Part shown: in pieces, positions 1 through 7,526 of the stretch
Numbering within the stretch: position 1 is the first letter of the stretch
How the letters are laid out: every line of letters begins with the position of its first letter
From: Sphaerochaeta halotolerans
Lineage (GTDB): Bacteria; Spirochaetota; Spirochaetia; Sphaerochaetales; Sphaerochaetaceae
NCBI RefSeq assembly: GCF_003429665.1
Contig: NZ_QUWK01000002.1
Location: forward strand, 200,990 to 264,989
Direction of reading: 5' to 3'
DNA: 64,000 nucleotides
Made by a program: the position numbers and the translations under genes
Notes under the pieces: model-generated
The model's database searches: none
What the model was told of the DNA's origin: nothing
The model's input: the letters and a program-made list of their open reading frames with translations, nothing else

Positions 1-1
1 G

Positions 2-781
2 TCTGTCTTGAGCATATTCCCTTTCTGGGTCATGTTCATGAATGCAACACGTAGCACCTTTGAGATACAGCAGAATTCCATTGGTCTGGTTCCCTCCAAG
101 TTTTTGCTCAGCAACTGGGAAATACTGCAAGGTAAGACGTTTGATCCAATCGTTGGGTTTGTGAACTCCATGCTTGTCAGCACGGGCGCAACACTCTGTG
201 CAGTGTATTTTTCATCACTCACAGCCTATGCCTTGGTTGCGTACAGCTGGAAACTCCGTCAGCCGTTCTTTACCTTCATCATGGCTGTCATGATGATTCC
301 GACCCAGGTAAGCGGTATTGGATTCTATCAGTTCATGTATCGAATCGGATGGACCAACAGCCTCTGGCCGTTGATCATCCCAGCAACGGCCACACCGGCG
401 ATGGTGTTCTTCATGCGGCAGTACCTGATGGCCTCGCTCTCCTTGGATATTGTCGATTCAGCAAGAATCGACGGGTCCAGGGAGTTCCATACCTTCAACA
501 GAATCATTCTTCCCATCATGAAGCCTGCTATGGCCACGCAGGCAATATTTACCTTTGTGTTCAACTGGAACCGATTGTTTGAACCCTTGATTCTGCTTAC
601 CGATGGTGACAAATACACCATGCCCATCATGGTCAGTCTGCTCAGAGGAGATATCTACAAGACAGAGTACGGTGCGGTATACCTCGGGTTGTCCATGACC
701 GTACTGCCGCTTTTCATAGTCTACTTTGCACTCTCAAAGCACATCATCGCTGGAGTCGCACTTGGAGCACTGAAAGAGTAG
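2..781 (+). CDS. Carbohydrate ABC transporter permease, MalG type (5' end outside window)
   Basis: Inner-membrane permease subunit of a sugar ABC importer. The open frame enters from the left edge, so the N-terminus is missing; TTG at 8 is not a convincing start. About five hydrophobic segments are visible. The cytoplasmic EAA loop that docks on the ATPase lies near nt 460-545 (DSARIDGSREFHTF followed by ILPIMKP). The C-terminus GVALGALKE is typical of MalG-like subunits. The GH3 glycosidase 45 nt downstream suggests that the imported oligosaccharide is cleaved inside the cell. Substrate cannot be told from sequence. Confidence 0.9.
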   Translation, partial: SVLSIFPFWVMFMNATRSTFEIQQNSIGLVPSKFLLSNWEILQGKTFDPIVGFVNSMLVSTGATLCAVYFSSLTAYALVAYSWKLRQPFFTFIMAVMMIPTQVSGIGFYQFMYRIGWTNSLWPLIIPATATPAMVFFMRQYLMASLSLDIVDSARIDGSREFHTFNRIILPIMKPAMATQAIFTFVFNWNRLFEPLILLTDGDKYTMPIMVSLLRGDIYKTEYGAVYLGLSMTVLPLFIVYFALSKHIIAGVALGALKE

Positions 782-826
782 CCGGTCTTGGGGTACATGG
801 ATACTGAAATAAGGAGTTTGTAACAT

Positions 827-3181
827 ATGCAGCAGAATAAGGAACGTGCCTTGGAACTGCTTAGGAAGATGAGTATTGAAGAAAAAGTCTCCCAGTTGGT
901 TTCGGCATGGCTTGAAATAGGATTAGATGGATCGTTGCACGTACGTGAGTATGGGCATGCTGAACTACATGATGGGGATGTCAAGGCAGAGGTTCTGGGG
1001 AAAGGCATCGGTCAACTCACCCGGCCCTACGGTACAATGGCAAATGATGCAGTGCGACAGGCCAAGGCGATCAATGAGCTGCAACGGTATCTCCTCAAGG
1101 AAACCCGCTTGGGAATTCCTGCTCTCCTGCATGAGGAGTGTCTCACCGGTGCCATGGTCAAGGGAGCGACGATTTTCCCCTCAGCCTTGAACTATGGCAG
1201 TACCTGGGAACCCTCATTGGTGGGCAACGTAGGAAAAGCAATTGGGGACGAACTCAGAAGTCTTGGGGTGCATCAAGGGCTTGCCCCTGTCCTGGATGTT
1301 GCTCGAGATGCGCGTTGGGGTCGTTTGGAAGAGACATACGGAGAAGATCCCTACCTATGCGGAGTTATGGGTATCGCGTATGTGCAGGGTCTGCAAGGAG
1401 AGAGAAGAAGCCCGATTGCAACACTGAAGCATTTTGTCGGGCACTCTGCCAGTGAAGGGGGGAGAAACCATGCACCGGTTCATATCGGGCCCACTGAACT
1501 GCGAAATACGTTTGCACTCCCCTTTGAGATGGTCGTCCGTCATGCCCATCCCGGCTCAGTGATGCCGGCGTATCATGACATTGATGGGGTACCTTGTACC
1601 AGCAATCGTTCCTTGATAACCGACTTGCTTAAACATCAATGGGGTTTCGATGGCTTAGTCGTCGCTGATTATGAGGCAATCGTCCAGCTCTTCCATGACC
1701 ATCGCGTAGCAAGTGATATGGCTGAAGCCGCCGCTTTGGCCTTCAATGCTGGAATGGATATTGAACTACCTGGGTACACAGTCTTTAAGGAAGGGTTGAT
1801 CGAAGCGCTGTATCGTGGCTTGATCACCAATGATGCGCTTGATGAGGCGGTGCTTCGGGTCTTACAGGAGAAGTACAACCAAGGGGTGTTCGAGCATCCG
1901 TTCATCAAGGAAGATGCGATTGAACTGGGGACGGAAAAGAACCATGCTCTTGCTGTAGAGGTAGCCGAGAAATCGCTTGTTCTGCTCAAGAATGATGGAA
2001 CACTTCCTCTGAAGCAAGCAGGTTCAGTTGCCTTGGTCGGCCCGCTTGCAGACCATCCCTATGCCATGTTCGGTGGATACTCCACCCCGATTCATCTCCA
2101 GGGTTCCCATGGTCCCGAAGAGACAGTCCCTCTCCACGCAAAGACCATTCGTGCTGCCCTCTCTGAGGTATTGGGTGATGTCCCCTTGACCTTCGAGCCG
2201 GGGTGTATGCTCTATGAGAGCAAGGTGGAGAAAGCCATCTTTTTTCCAGGTGATGTTCCCGAAGAAGAAGAAGGTGTCCATGAGCTCAGCCAAGACACCC
2301 AGGGCATTGAGAAAGCAGTAGCCGCTGCCGTCTCATCGGATGTAACGGTCATGGTAGTTGGTGATATCGCCGGGCTGTTCCGACAAGGAACGGTCGGGGA
2401 GGGCTCTGATGCTGATAGCTTGAAGTTACCCGGGGTGCAAGAACAACTCATGGAGGCGGTCTTGGCAACAGGAAAACCTGTCGTGGTCGTCCTGGTAAGC
2501 GGAAGGCCGTACACCATGCACCATGCGGTGAGTCAAGCCAGTGCCATTCTTGCCACCTGGCTTCCCGGAGAAGGGGGAGGCGAAGCAATCGCACGTACTC
2601 TGGTGGGTTTGAACAATCCTGGTGGAAAAACGATACTCTCCTTCCCAAAGTGTGCTGGTTCGATGCCCTACGCGTACAACCACTTCAAGAAGGCAGGAGG
2701 ATTGAAGGTCCAGCCGAAGTTCGGTGCCTTGTATCCCTTTGGCCATGGGCTCAGTTACACCACTTTTGATTGGGATGATTTTCAGGTGGAAAACCCAATG
2801 ATCCAGGGTGATGAGGAATTCCATTTCTCACTAACGGTACGCAACGGGGGCACGTGTGGAGGTGATGAAGTCGTGCAGGTCTACCTGCAGGACAAGGTAG
2901 CCTCAATTGTTCGCCCTGTGAAAGAGTTGAAAGCTTTCTGTCGTGTTTCCTTGCAGCCGGGAGAGCAGAAGCGTATTTCCTTTACCATTCCTGCAGACAT
3001 ACTCTCCTTTGTCGGCAGTGATGCGAGAAGAGTCCTTGAACCTGGGTCCTTCTTGCTTCAAGTCGGCAAGAGCAGTGAAGATATTGTCTTCAGTGAGGAG
3101 ATTGCAGTAGTAGGGAAGTCGAAAGTTTTTTCCAAGGACTGGCGATTTCTTTCCTCAGTTTCTGTCACTGATTGTACATAG
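827..3181 (+). CDS. Glycoside hydrolase family 3 (beta-glucosidase/beta-xylosidase-like)
   Basis: Retaining exo-beta-glycosidase of 784 residues with no signal peptide, so probably cytosolic. Domain order is the GH3 TIM barrel (about 1-330), the GH3 C-terminal alpha/beta domain (about 380-640) and a fibronectin III-like domain (about 690-765). The expected nucleophile is D281 in GLVVADYEAI. The conserved KHFVGH and GRLEETYGEDPYL motifs are present. The ATG at 827 has SD AAGGAG at 811-816. Its position directly after a sugar permease fits intracellular processing of imported oligosaccharides. GH3 members differ in specificity (glucose, xylose, N-acetylglucosamine); the Fn3-containing architecture favours glucosidase or xylosidase, but this is not settled. 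Confidence 0.93.
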   Translation: MQQNKERALELLRKMSIEEKVSQLVSAWLEIGLDGSLHVREYGHAELHDGDVKAEVLGKGIGQLTRPYGTMANDAVRQAKAINELQRYLLKETRLGIPALLHEECLTGAMVKGATIFPSALNYGSTWEPSLVGNVGKAIGDELRSLGVHQGLAPVLDVARDARWGRLEETYGEDPYLCGVMGIAYVQGLQGERRSPIATLKHFVGHSASEGGRNHAPVHIGPTELRNTFALPFEMVVRHAHPGSVMPAYHDIDGVPCTSNRSLITDLLKHQWGFDGLVVADYEAIVQLFHDHRVASDMAEAAALAFNAGMDIELPGYTVFKEGLIEALYRGLITNDALDEAVLRVLQEKYNQGVFEHPFIKEDAIELGTEKNHALAVEVAEKSLVLLKNDGTLPLKQAGSVALVGPLADHPYAMFGGYSTPIHLQGSHGPEETVPLHAKTIRAALSEVLGDVPLTFEPGCMLYESKVEKAIFFPGDVPEEEEGVHELSQDTQGIEKAVAAAVSSDVTVMVVGDIAGLFRQGTVGEGSDADSLKLPGVQEQLMEAVLATGKPVVVVLVSGRPYTMHHAVSQASAILATWLPGEGGGEAIARTLVGLNNPGGKTILSFPKCAGSMPYAYNHFKKAGGLKVQPKFGALYPFGHGLSYTTFDWDDFQVENPMIQGDEEFHFSLTVRNGGTCGGDEVVQVYLQDKVASIVRPVKELKAFCRVSLQPGEQKRISFTIPADILSFVGSDARRVLEPGSFLLQVGKSSEDIVFSEEIAVVGKSKVFSKDWRFLSSVSVTDCT

Positions 3182-3202
3182 TTGCTTTTTACCTCCCCGT
3201 TC

Positions 3203-3255
3203 GGCAACGTGCTTGGTCATCCCTGCGGCCTGGTACGTTGCCACTTTTCTTTTTC
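3203..3255 (+). terminator. Probable terminator after the GH3 gene
   Basis: Eight-base arms GGCAACGT (3203-3210) and ACGTTGCC (3235-3242), with a 24-nt loop, are followed by a T-rich stretch (ACTTTTCTTTTT). It closes the sugar operon before the AmmeMemoRadiSam genes. The long loop lowers confidence. Confidence 0.5.
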
Positions 3256-3313
3256 CCGGTGGATGCAACCTTGCATTTCTCGTCCAGTGGACTATCATCA
3301 TAGATGAGGTGCC

Positions 3314-4171
3314 ATGATGAACATGATGCGAGATGCCCAATATGCAGGTTCCTGGTATCCAAAGGATCCAGACGTGTTGCGACTCTTGGTGACAGAGTCG
3401 ATTGAAGCGAGCAAGAAACGGGAAACCTACCAGAAAGGACCCTATAGGTTTGCGGTTCTCCCGCACGCTGGGTTGTTCTACTCGAGTGCAGGTATTGCTC
3501 CTTTCTTTACCTCAGGTCTAGAAGGGATTGAGAAAATCCTTATCATTAGTCCCAGTCATTATACCAACCTGCCGGAGAATCTTCTTGTGAGTGCTCCACT
3601 CGCTGGATGTAGGACACCCCTTGGCACTGTGGAATCATTCAATCTCGCGAATACCCAGAGCCAATGGTTCTCTGCCATCCAGAGTGAACATGCCCTTGAG
3701 ATGGTCCTCCCGTATATTGCAGCACAGAACAGTTCTGTGAAGGTATCCCTTGCCATGATCAGCCATTTCAGCGACGCAGAAGCAATAGACAATGTTGCAC
3801 GCTCACTGTTGGATGAACTGGGGCAAGGTGAATTGGAAGCTGGACGGACAGCCATCATTGCCAGCAGTGATTTCACCCATTATGGACCCCGGTTCGGGTA
3901 TACGCCTTATGGAAACAGGGCTGGGGGTATGGTGAAGGAAGATGATTTGAGTTTAGCTCATTTGCTGGTTGAGGGCCGTGTAGCTGAAGCCTTCGCGTTC
4001 TGCGCATCGAAGCATTCCACCGTATGTGGGTACGCTGCTGCCTTGTTGGTCGCATCCATCGCCCAGCGGATGCATTGTAACGGGTGGGTAGCCGACTACT
4101 ACACATCCCTTGATGTATCCTCATCAAATGACGCAAATTTTGTCGCTTATTCAACGATTCTTTGGAGGTAG
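3314..4171 (+). CDS. amrB: AmmeMemoRadiSam system protein B (MEMO1-like)
   Basis: 285-residue protein of the MEMO1/extradiol-dioxygenase-like fold. Visible family motifs are YAGSWYP at the N-terminus, PHAGLFYSS, ISPSHY, SHFSD and ASSDFTHYGPRFGY; the histidines and aspartates in these form the metal-binding pocket in homologues. The start is ATG 3314 or the adjacent ATG 3317, both close behind a GAGGTG SD. It is followed after 3 nt by the AMMECR1 gene and then the radical SAM gene, the standard three-gene context. The biochemical role of bacterial MEMO proteins is unknown; the conserved trio suggests a protein or nucleotide modification step. Confidence 0.92.
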   Translation: MMNMMRDAQYAGSWYPKDPDVLRLLVTESIEASKKRETYQKGPYRFAVLPHAGLFYSSAGIAPFFTSGLEGIEKILIISPSHYTNLPENLLVSAPLAGCRTPLGTVESFNLANTQSQWFSAIQSEHALEMVLPYIAAQNSSVKVSLAMISHFSDAEAIDNVARSLLDELGQGELEAGRTAIIASSDFTHYGPRFGYTPYGNRAGGMVKEDDLSLAHLLVEGRVAEAFAFCASKHSTVCGYAAALLVASIAQRMHCNGWVADYYTSLDVSSSNDANFVAYSTILWR

Positions 4172-4174
4172 GAA

Positions 4175-4735
4175 ATGAACTGTGTTGAGCAAAAGACCCT
4201 TTTGGCTCTGGCCAGAGAGGCAATAACAAGTACGCTTACCCACTGTGAAACACCGATTTATGATCAAATGAAGAGGGAGGACCAACCGCCTTACTCCAAT
4301 GAGTTGGGGTGTTTTGTTACAATACATACCAAGGAAGGGACATTGCGTGGTTGCATAGGCAATCTCTGGGGCAGGGGACCTCTCTGGCAGGAAGTGCCGA
4401 AACTGGCAAGGGAGTCTGCTTTCAGTGACCCCCGTTTCCATCCCCTGAGAGCAGAAGAATTGGAACAGGTGGTCCTCGAAATCTCCTTGCTTTCCAAGTT
4501 GCAATCCATTGATGACTGGAAACAGATTAGGATTGGAATTGATGGTGTACTCTTGAGTCATGGATACCATCGATCAGTATTCCTTCCTCAGGTAGCAACC
4601 GAGCAAGGATGGGATCTGGAGACAATGCTCAGCCAGCTTGCAATGAAGGCCGGCCTTGATCCTGAGGCTTACACAGACCAAGCCTGTCGTTTTGAAGTGT
4701 TCCAGGCCCAGGTATTCAAAGAGGATGTGTCGTGA
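4175..4735 (+). CDS. amrA: AmmeMemoRadiSam system protein A (AMMECR1 domain)
   Basis: 186 residues covering one AMMECR1 domain. The hallmark LRGCIG motif lies in TLRGCIGNL, followed by the conserved SAFSDPRFHPL segment and LEISLLS. ATG 4175 has SD GGAGG at 4164-4168, inside the end of amrB. The gene overlaps amrS by 4 nt (GTG start inside the stop region), so the three genes should be translated together. The molecular function of AMMECR1 proteins is unknown. Confidence 0.93.
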   Translation: MNCVEQKTLLALAREAITSTLTHCETPIYDQMKREDQPPYSNELGCFVTIHTKEGTLRGCIGNLWGRGPLWQEVPKLARESAFSDPRFHPLRAEELEQVVLEISLLSKLQSIDDWKQIRIGIDGVLLSHGYHRSVFLPQVATEQGWDLETMLSQLAMKAGLDPEAYTDQACRFEVFQAQVFKEDVS

Positions 4736-5694
4736 GTGGAACAGCGTACCTTGTTTGTGATTACTGTTACCGTCATTGCCGGTTGAAGGACAAAGAAGTT
4801 GGCTTCTGCGGGGTGCGGGAGCGTTCAAGAGATGTAATCTTTACCCATAATTATGGTGGATTAGTGGCTATTGCTGTAGATCCGGTGGAGAAAAAGCCAC
4901 TCTATCACTTCCTGCCTGGAACCAATACCCTCTCCATTGCCATGTTCGGATGCAACTTGACCTGCAGTTTCTGCCAGAACTATGCAATCAGCCAGAAGGC
5001 ATGGGATTCAAGTGCTCAGCGGACCTATTATACGGCCAGAGAAGTGGTCGATCTCGCTCGGGAAAAACAGTGTCCTTCCATCAGTTTCACCTATAGTGAA
5101 CCCTTGGTTTGGCAGGACTATATGATTGAAGTGGCAACCCTCGCAAAACAAGAAGGACTCAAGACCATCATGGTGAGTAATGGAACCTTCAGCGAAGAAG
5201 CCTTGCATAGGATCAACCCCTGTATTGATGCGTTCAATATTGACATAAAAGGGGATGATGCGTTCTACCATGGTTACTGTGGGGGTAGCGGCCGTCCGGT
5301 GTGGAAGGCGCTTGAACAGATAGCTCAAAGTAAGGCGCATCTGGAAGTGACTACCATGGTCATGGAAGGAGTGCATACAATCGAGATGATTACCTCCATA
5401 GCCAACAACCTTTTTTCAGCAGGTATCCAAGTCTGGCATCTGAGTCGGTATTTTCCACGGTACCAGGAGCAGAGGCATGAAACCAGCGAACAGTACCTGG
5501 AAGCAATGGTAAAAGAAGTACGTTCCAGTCATATTCCTTATGTGTACCCAGGGAACTCTTCCCTAGATCAGAATACCTATTGCCCACAGTGCAAGGCACT
5601 ACTGATCCGACGTACCTGGGCTTTTCATGACAGTAGCATTGACCAATCCCACTGCCCGGTATGTGGTCATCATATCTATGGTACTTGGTTGTAG
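4732..5694 (+). CDS. amrS: AmmeMemoRadiSam system radical SAM enzyme
   Basis: 320-residue radical SAM protein related to pyruvate formate-lyase activating enzymes. The N-terminus has the family cysteines CDYCYRHCRLKDKEVGFCG. The SAM [4Fe-4S] motif CNLTCSFC follows at about residues 73-80. A C-terminal CPQC/CPVC pair near residues 283 and 310 could bind zinc or iron. The GTG start at 4732 overlaps the amrA stop. It presumably acts on a substrate bound by AmrA/AmrB; the substrate is unknown. Confidence 0.93.
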   Translation: MSGTAYLVCDYCYRHCRLKDKEVGFCGVRERSRDVIFTHNYGGLVAIAVDPVEKKPLYHFLPGTNTLSIAMFGCNLTCSFCQNYAISQKAWDSSAQRTYYTAREVVDLAREKQCPSISFTYSEPLVWQDYMIEVATLAKQEGLKTIMVSNGTFSEEALHRINPCIDAFNIDIKGDDAFYHGYCGGSGRPVWKALEQIAQSKAHLEVTTMVMEGVHTIEMITSIANNLFSAGIQVWHLSRYFPRYQEQRHETSEQYLEAMVKEVRSSHIPYVYPGNSSLDQNTYCPQCKALLIRRTWAFHDSSIDQSHCPVCGHHIYGTWL

Positions 5695-5710
5695 CTTCTT
5701 GCAATCAAAA

Positions 5711-5738
5711 CCATAGCGCGGTACTATCACCGCTATGG
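5711..5738 (+). other. Hairpin enclosing the start codon of the C_GCAxxG_C_C gene
   Basis: Arms CCATAGCG (5711-5718) and CGCTATGG (5731-5738) can form an 8-bp stem with a 12-nt loop. The putative ATG 5735-5737 lies inside the right arm. No SD sequence is visible. An alternative register, GCGG 5718-5721 with CCGC 5730-5733, is also possible. Confidence 0.45.
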
Positions 5739-6169
5739 AAACAACACCTACTACTCAGTATGTAAAGCGTGCCTACGCTCTCAGAGAAAAAGGATACAAC
5801 TGTGCTCAAGCGGTTGCTTGTAGTTTTGCCGATGTCGTGGGCATGGACGAACAGGAACTCTTTGTTATAAGCGAAGCCTTCGGCGGGGGAATGGGTGGCC
5901 ATAAGGCAACCTGTGGAGCGGTCAGCGGAGCTGTCTTGATCATCAGCTTGCTTACCAGCGGCGGCAGTGTGGAAGCTGCAACAAAGCAGACTACCTATGC
6001 ACATGCAGGTGAAATAGTGGACGGGTTCTTGGCGCAGAACGGTACGTTGGTCTGCAGTGAACTCAGGGGTGATGATACTGGCATTGTGTTGCGAACTTGT
6101 GACCTTTGCGTTGAGGATTCAGTTGTTTTGTTGCATAAACTGTTGCATAGGATTGGTAAAACCTCTTAG
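5735..6169 (+). CDS. C_GCAxxG_C_C family redox-type protein
   Basis: 144 residues with the signature cysteines of the C_GCAxxG_C_C family: GYNCAQAV at the N-terminus, a glycine-rich FGGGMGG stretch followed by ATCGAVSGA, and C-terminal cysteines including CDLC. These residues suggest metal or iron-sulfur binding; the function of the family is not established. It lies 40 nt after amrS and 76 nt before the purine operon, and could be the last gene of the AmmeMemoRadiSam unit. The start codon is uncertain because it sits in a hairpin and lacks a clear SD. Confidence 0.82.
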   Translation: METTPTTQYVKRAYALREKGYNCAQAVACSFADVVGMDEQELFVISEAFGGGMGGHKATCGAVSGAVLIISLLTSGGSVEAATKQTTYAHAGEIVDGFLAQNGTLVCSELRGDDTGIVLRTCDLCVEDSVVLLHKLLHRIGKTS

Positions 6170-6252
6170 TACCGCTATTTATTCTCCTAGGTCATAAGAC
6201 AGAGTTGTTCTACTGTATATATTTTGTTGCATAGGTATTGCATAAATGCAAC
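6130..6252 (+). promoter_or_regulatory. Repeated GTTGCATA motifs ahead of the purine operon
   Basis: GTTGCATA occurs at 6130-6137, 6142-6149 and 6226-6233. A variant ATTGCATA lies at 6237-6244 and an inverted ATGCAAC at 6246-6252. The last three elements fall just before or on the purE start region and could be a regulator site. The first two are inside the upstream coding sequence, where they encode a short LHKLLHR repeat, so part of the pattern may be coincidental. Confidence 0.35.
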
Positions 6253-6272
6253 GATTTCGCTATCGTACGTCT

Positions 6273-6785
6273 ATGCAAACAACCCAGAAAAACCGTGTGG
6301 CTGTGCTGCTTGGCAGCGAACATGATGCACCGTTGGTCGAAGGGGCCTTTACGGTCTTGCAGGAGCTGGATATTCCTTTTGAGGCACATATTCTCTCAGC
6401 ACATCGAAGTAATGAAGCTGCAATCCGATTTGCAGAAAAAGCAGCTGAAGAAGGGTATGCCGTACTCATTGCTGCGGCGGGAAAAGCCGCCCACCTTGCG
6501 GGGGTATTGGCAAGTAGAAGTCTCCTGCCAGTGATAGGAATCCCCCTTTCAGCCTCGCTGGGCGGAATGGATGCCTTGCTTTCCACGGTCCAGATGCCCA
6601 ACGGCTATCCTGTGGCAACTGTAGCCATTGATGGGGCAGCCAATGCGGCACTGCTTGCCGCCCAAATCCTGGCCCTTGGCGATGAGAATCTCTCTTTCCG
6701 CATACAAGAACGGAGAAAAGCGATGGCCGAGAAAGTTGCTCAGGCTGATGAGCGTTTTCATAGGAGCTTTACCCCTAACCGGTAA
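6273..6785 (+). CDS. purE: 5-(carboxyamino)imidazole ribonucleotide mutase PurE
   Basis: Converts N5-CAIR to CAIR, or AIR plus CO2 to CAIR in class II enzymes. Motifs are LLGSEHDAPLVEG, SAHRSNEAA, AAAGKAAHLAGVLA and LLSTVQMPNGYPVATVAI. The SAHR and AAHLAG segments look like class I (PurK-dependent) PurE rather than the animal/class II type, but no purK is in this window. ATG 6273 fits the family N-terminus (about 170 residues). An in-frame ATG at 6246 is also possible; neither has a good SD. It is the first gene of the eight-gene purine operon. Confidence 0.93.
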   Translation: MQTTQKNRVAVLLGSEHDAPLVEGAFTVLQELDIPFEAHILSAHRSNEAAIRFAEKAAEEGYAVLIAAAGKAAHLAGVLASRSLLPVIGIPLSASLGGMDALLSTVQMPNGYPVATVAIDGAANAALLAAQILALGDENLSFRIQERRKAMAEKVAQADERFHRSFTPNR

Positions 6786-6812
6786 GGCTCTTTTGTATAG
6801 GAGAGGACACAG

Positions 6813-7526
6813 ATGCAAAAGCGAACCATGCTCTATGAAGGGAAGGCGAAGCGGTTGTATGAGACTGATGACAAAGATTTGTACATCGTTTCCTACAAGG
6901 ATGATGCCACGGCGTTCAATGGAAAGAAGCGAGGCTCGATACTTGGCAAGGGGGCGATTAACAACAAGGTCACCAATCATATGATGCAACTATTGGAGGG
7001 GGAGGGTATCCCAACTCATTTTGTTACACAACTCAGTGAAACCGATACCTTGGTCAAAGCGGTAACGATCATACCTCTGGAGGTGATCGTACGGAATATT
7101 GCAGCCGGTTCACTCTCCTCCCGTCTAGGCTTGGAGGAAGGTGTGCATCTTGCAACTCCCGTCCTGGAGTTCTGTTATAAGAGGGATGATCTTGATGACC
7201 CCATGGTGAACATGTATCATATCAAGGCTCTCTCCTTGGCAACGGACGAACAGGTACAGCAGATAACCAGCTATGCTTTACGCATCAATGAGGTTTTATG
7301 CTCCTATCTTAGGGACTTGGGAATTACCTTGGTCGATTTCAAGCTGGAGTTTGGAATGACCTCAAGTGGGCAGTTGCTCCTCAGCGATGAGATTTCACCC
7401 GATACTTGCAGGTTCTGGGATACAAAAACCAACAAAAAACTGGATAAGGATCGCTTCAGAAGGGATCTTGGCGATGTCGAGGCAGCGTACCAAGAACTAT
7501 TGTCACGACTGATGGGAGATGCCTGA
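6813..7526 (+). CDS. purC: SAICAR synthetase PurC
   Basis: Phosphoribosylaminoimidazole-succinocarboxamide synthase, 237 residues, the usual length. It ligates aspartate to CAIR with ATP. Recognisable segments are LYEGKAKRLYETDD, DDATAFNGKK, VRNIAAGSLSSRLG and DEISPDTCRFWD. ATG 6813 follows a GGAGAGGA SD. The TGA stop overlaps the purF ATG by one base (TGATG), so translation is probably coupled. Confidence 0.97.
   Translation: MQKRTMLYEGKAKRLYETDDKDLYIVSYKDDATAFNGKKRGSILGKGAINNKVTNHMMQLLEGEGIPTHFVTQLSETDTLVKAVTIIPLEVIVRNIAAGSLSSRLGLEEGVHLATPVLEFCYKRDDLDDPMVNMYHIKALSLATDEQVQQITSYALRINEVLCSYLRDLGITLVDFKLEFGMTSSGQLLLSDEISPDTCRFWDTKTNKKLDKDRFRRDLGDVEAAYQELLSRLMGDA

Noticed and set aside
6170-6272. 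Purine riboswitch before purE
   Set aside because: No purine aptamer junction or terminator hairpin is recognisable; only the GTTGCATA repeats stand out.
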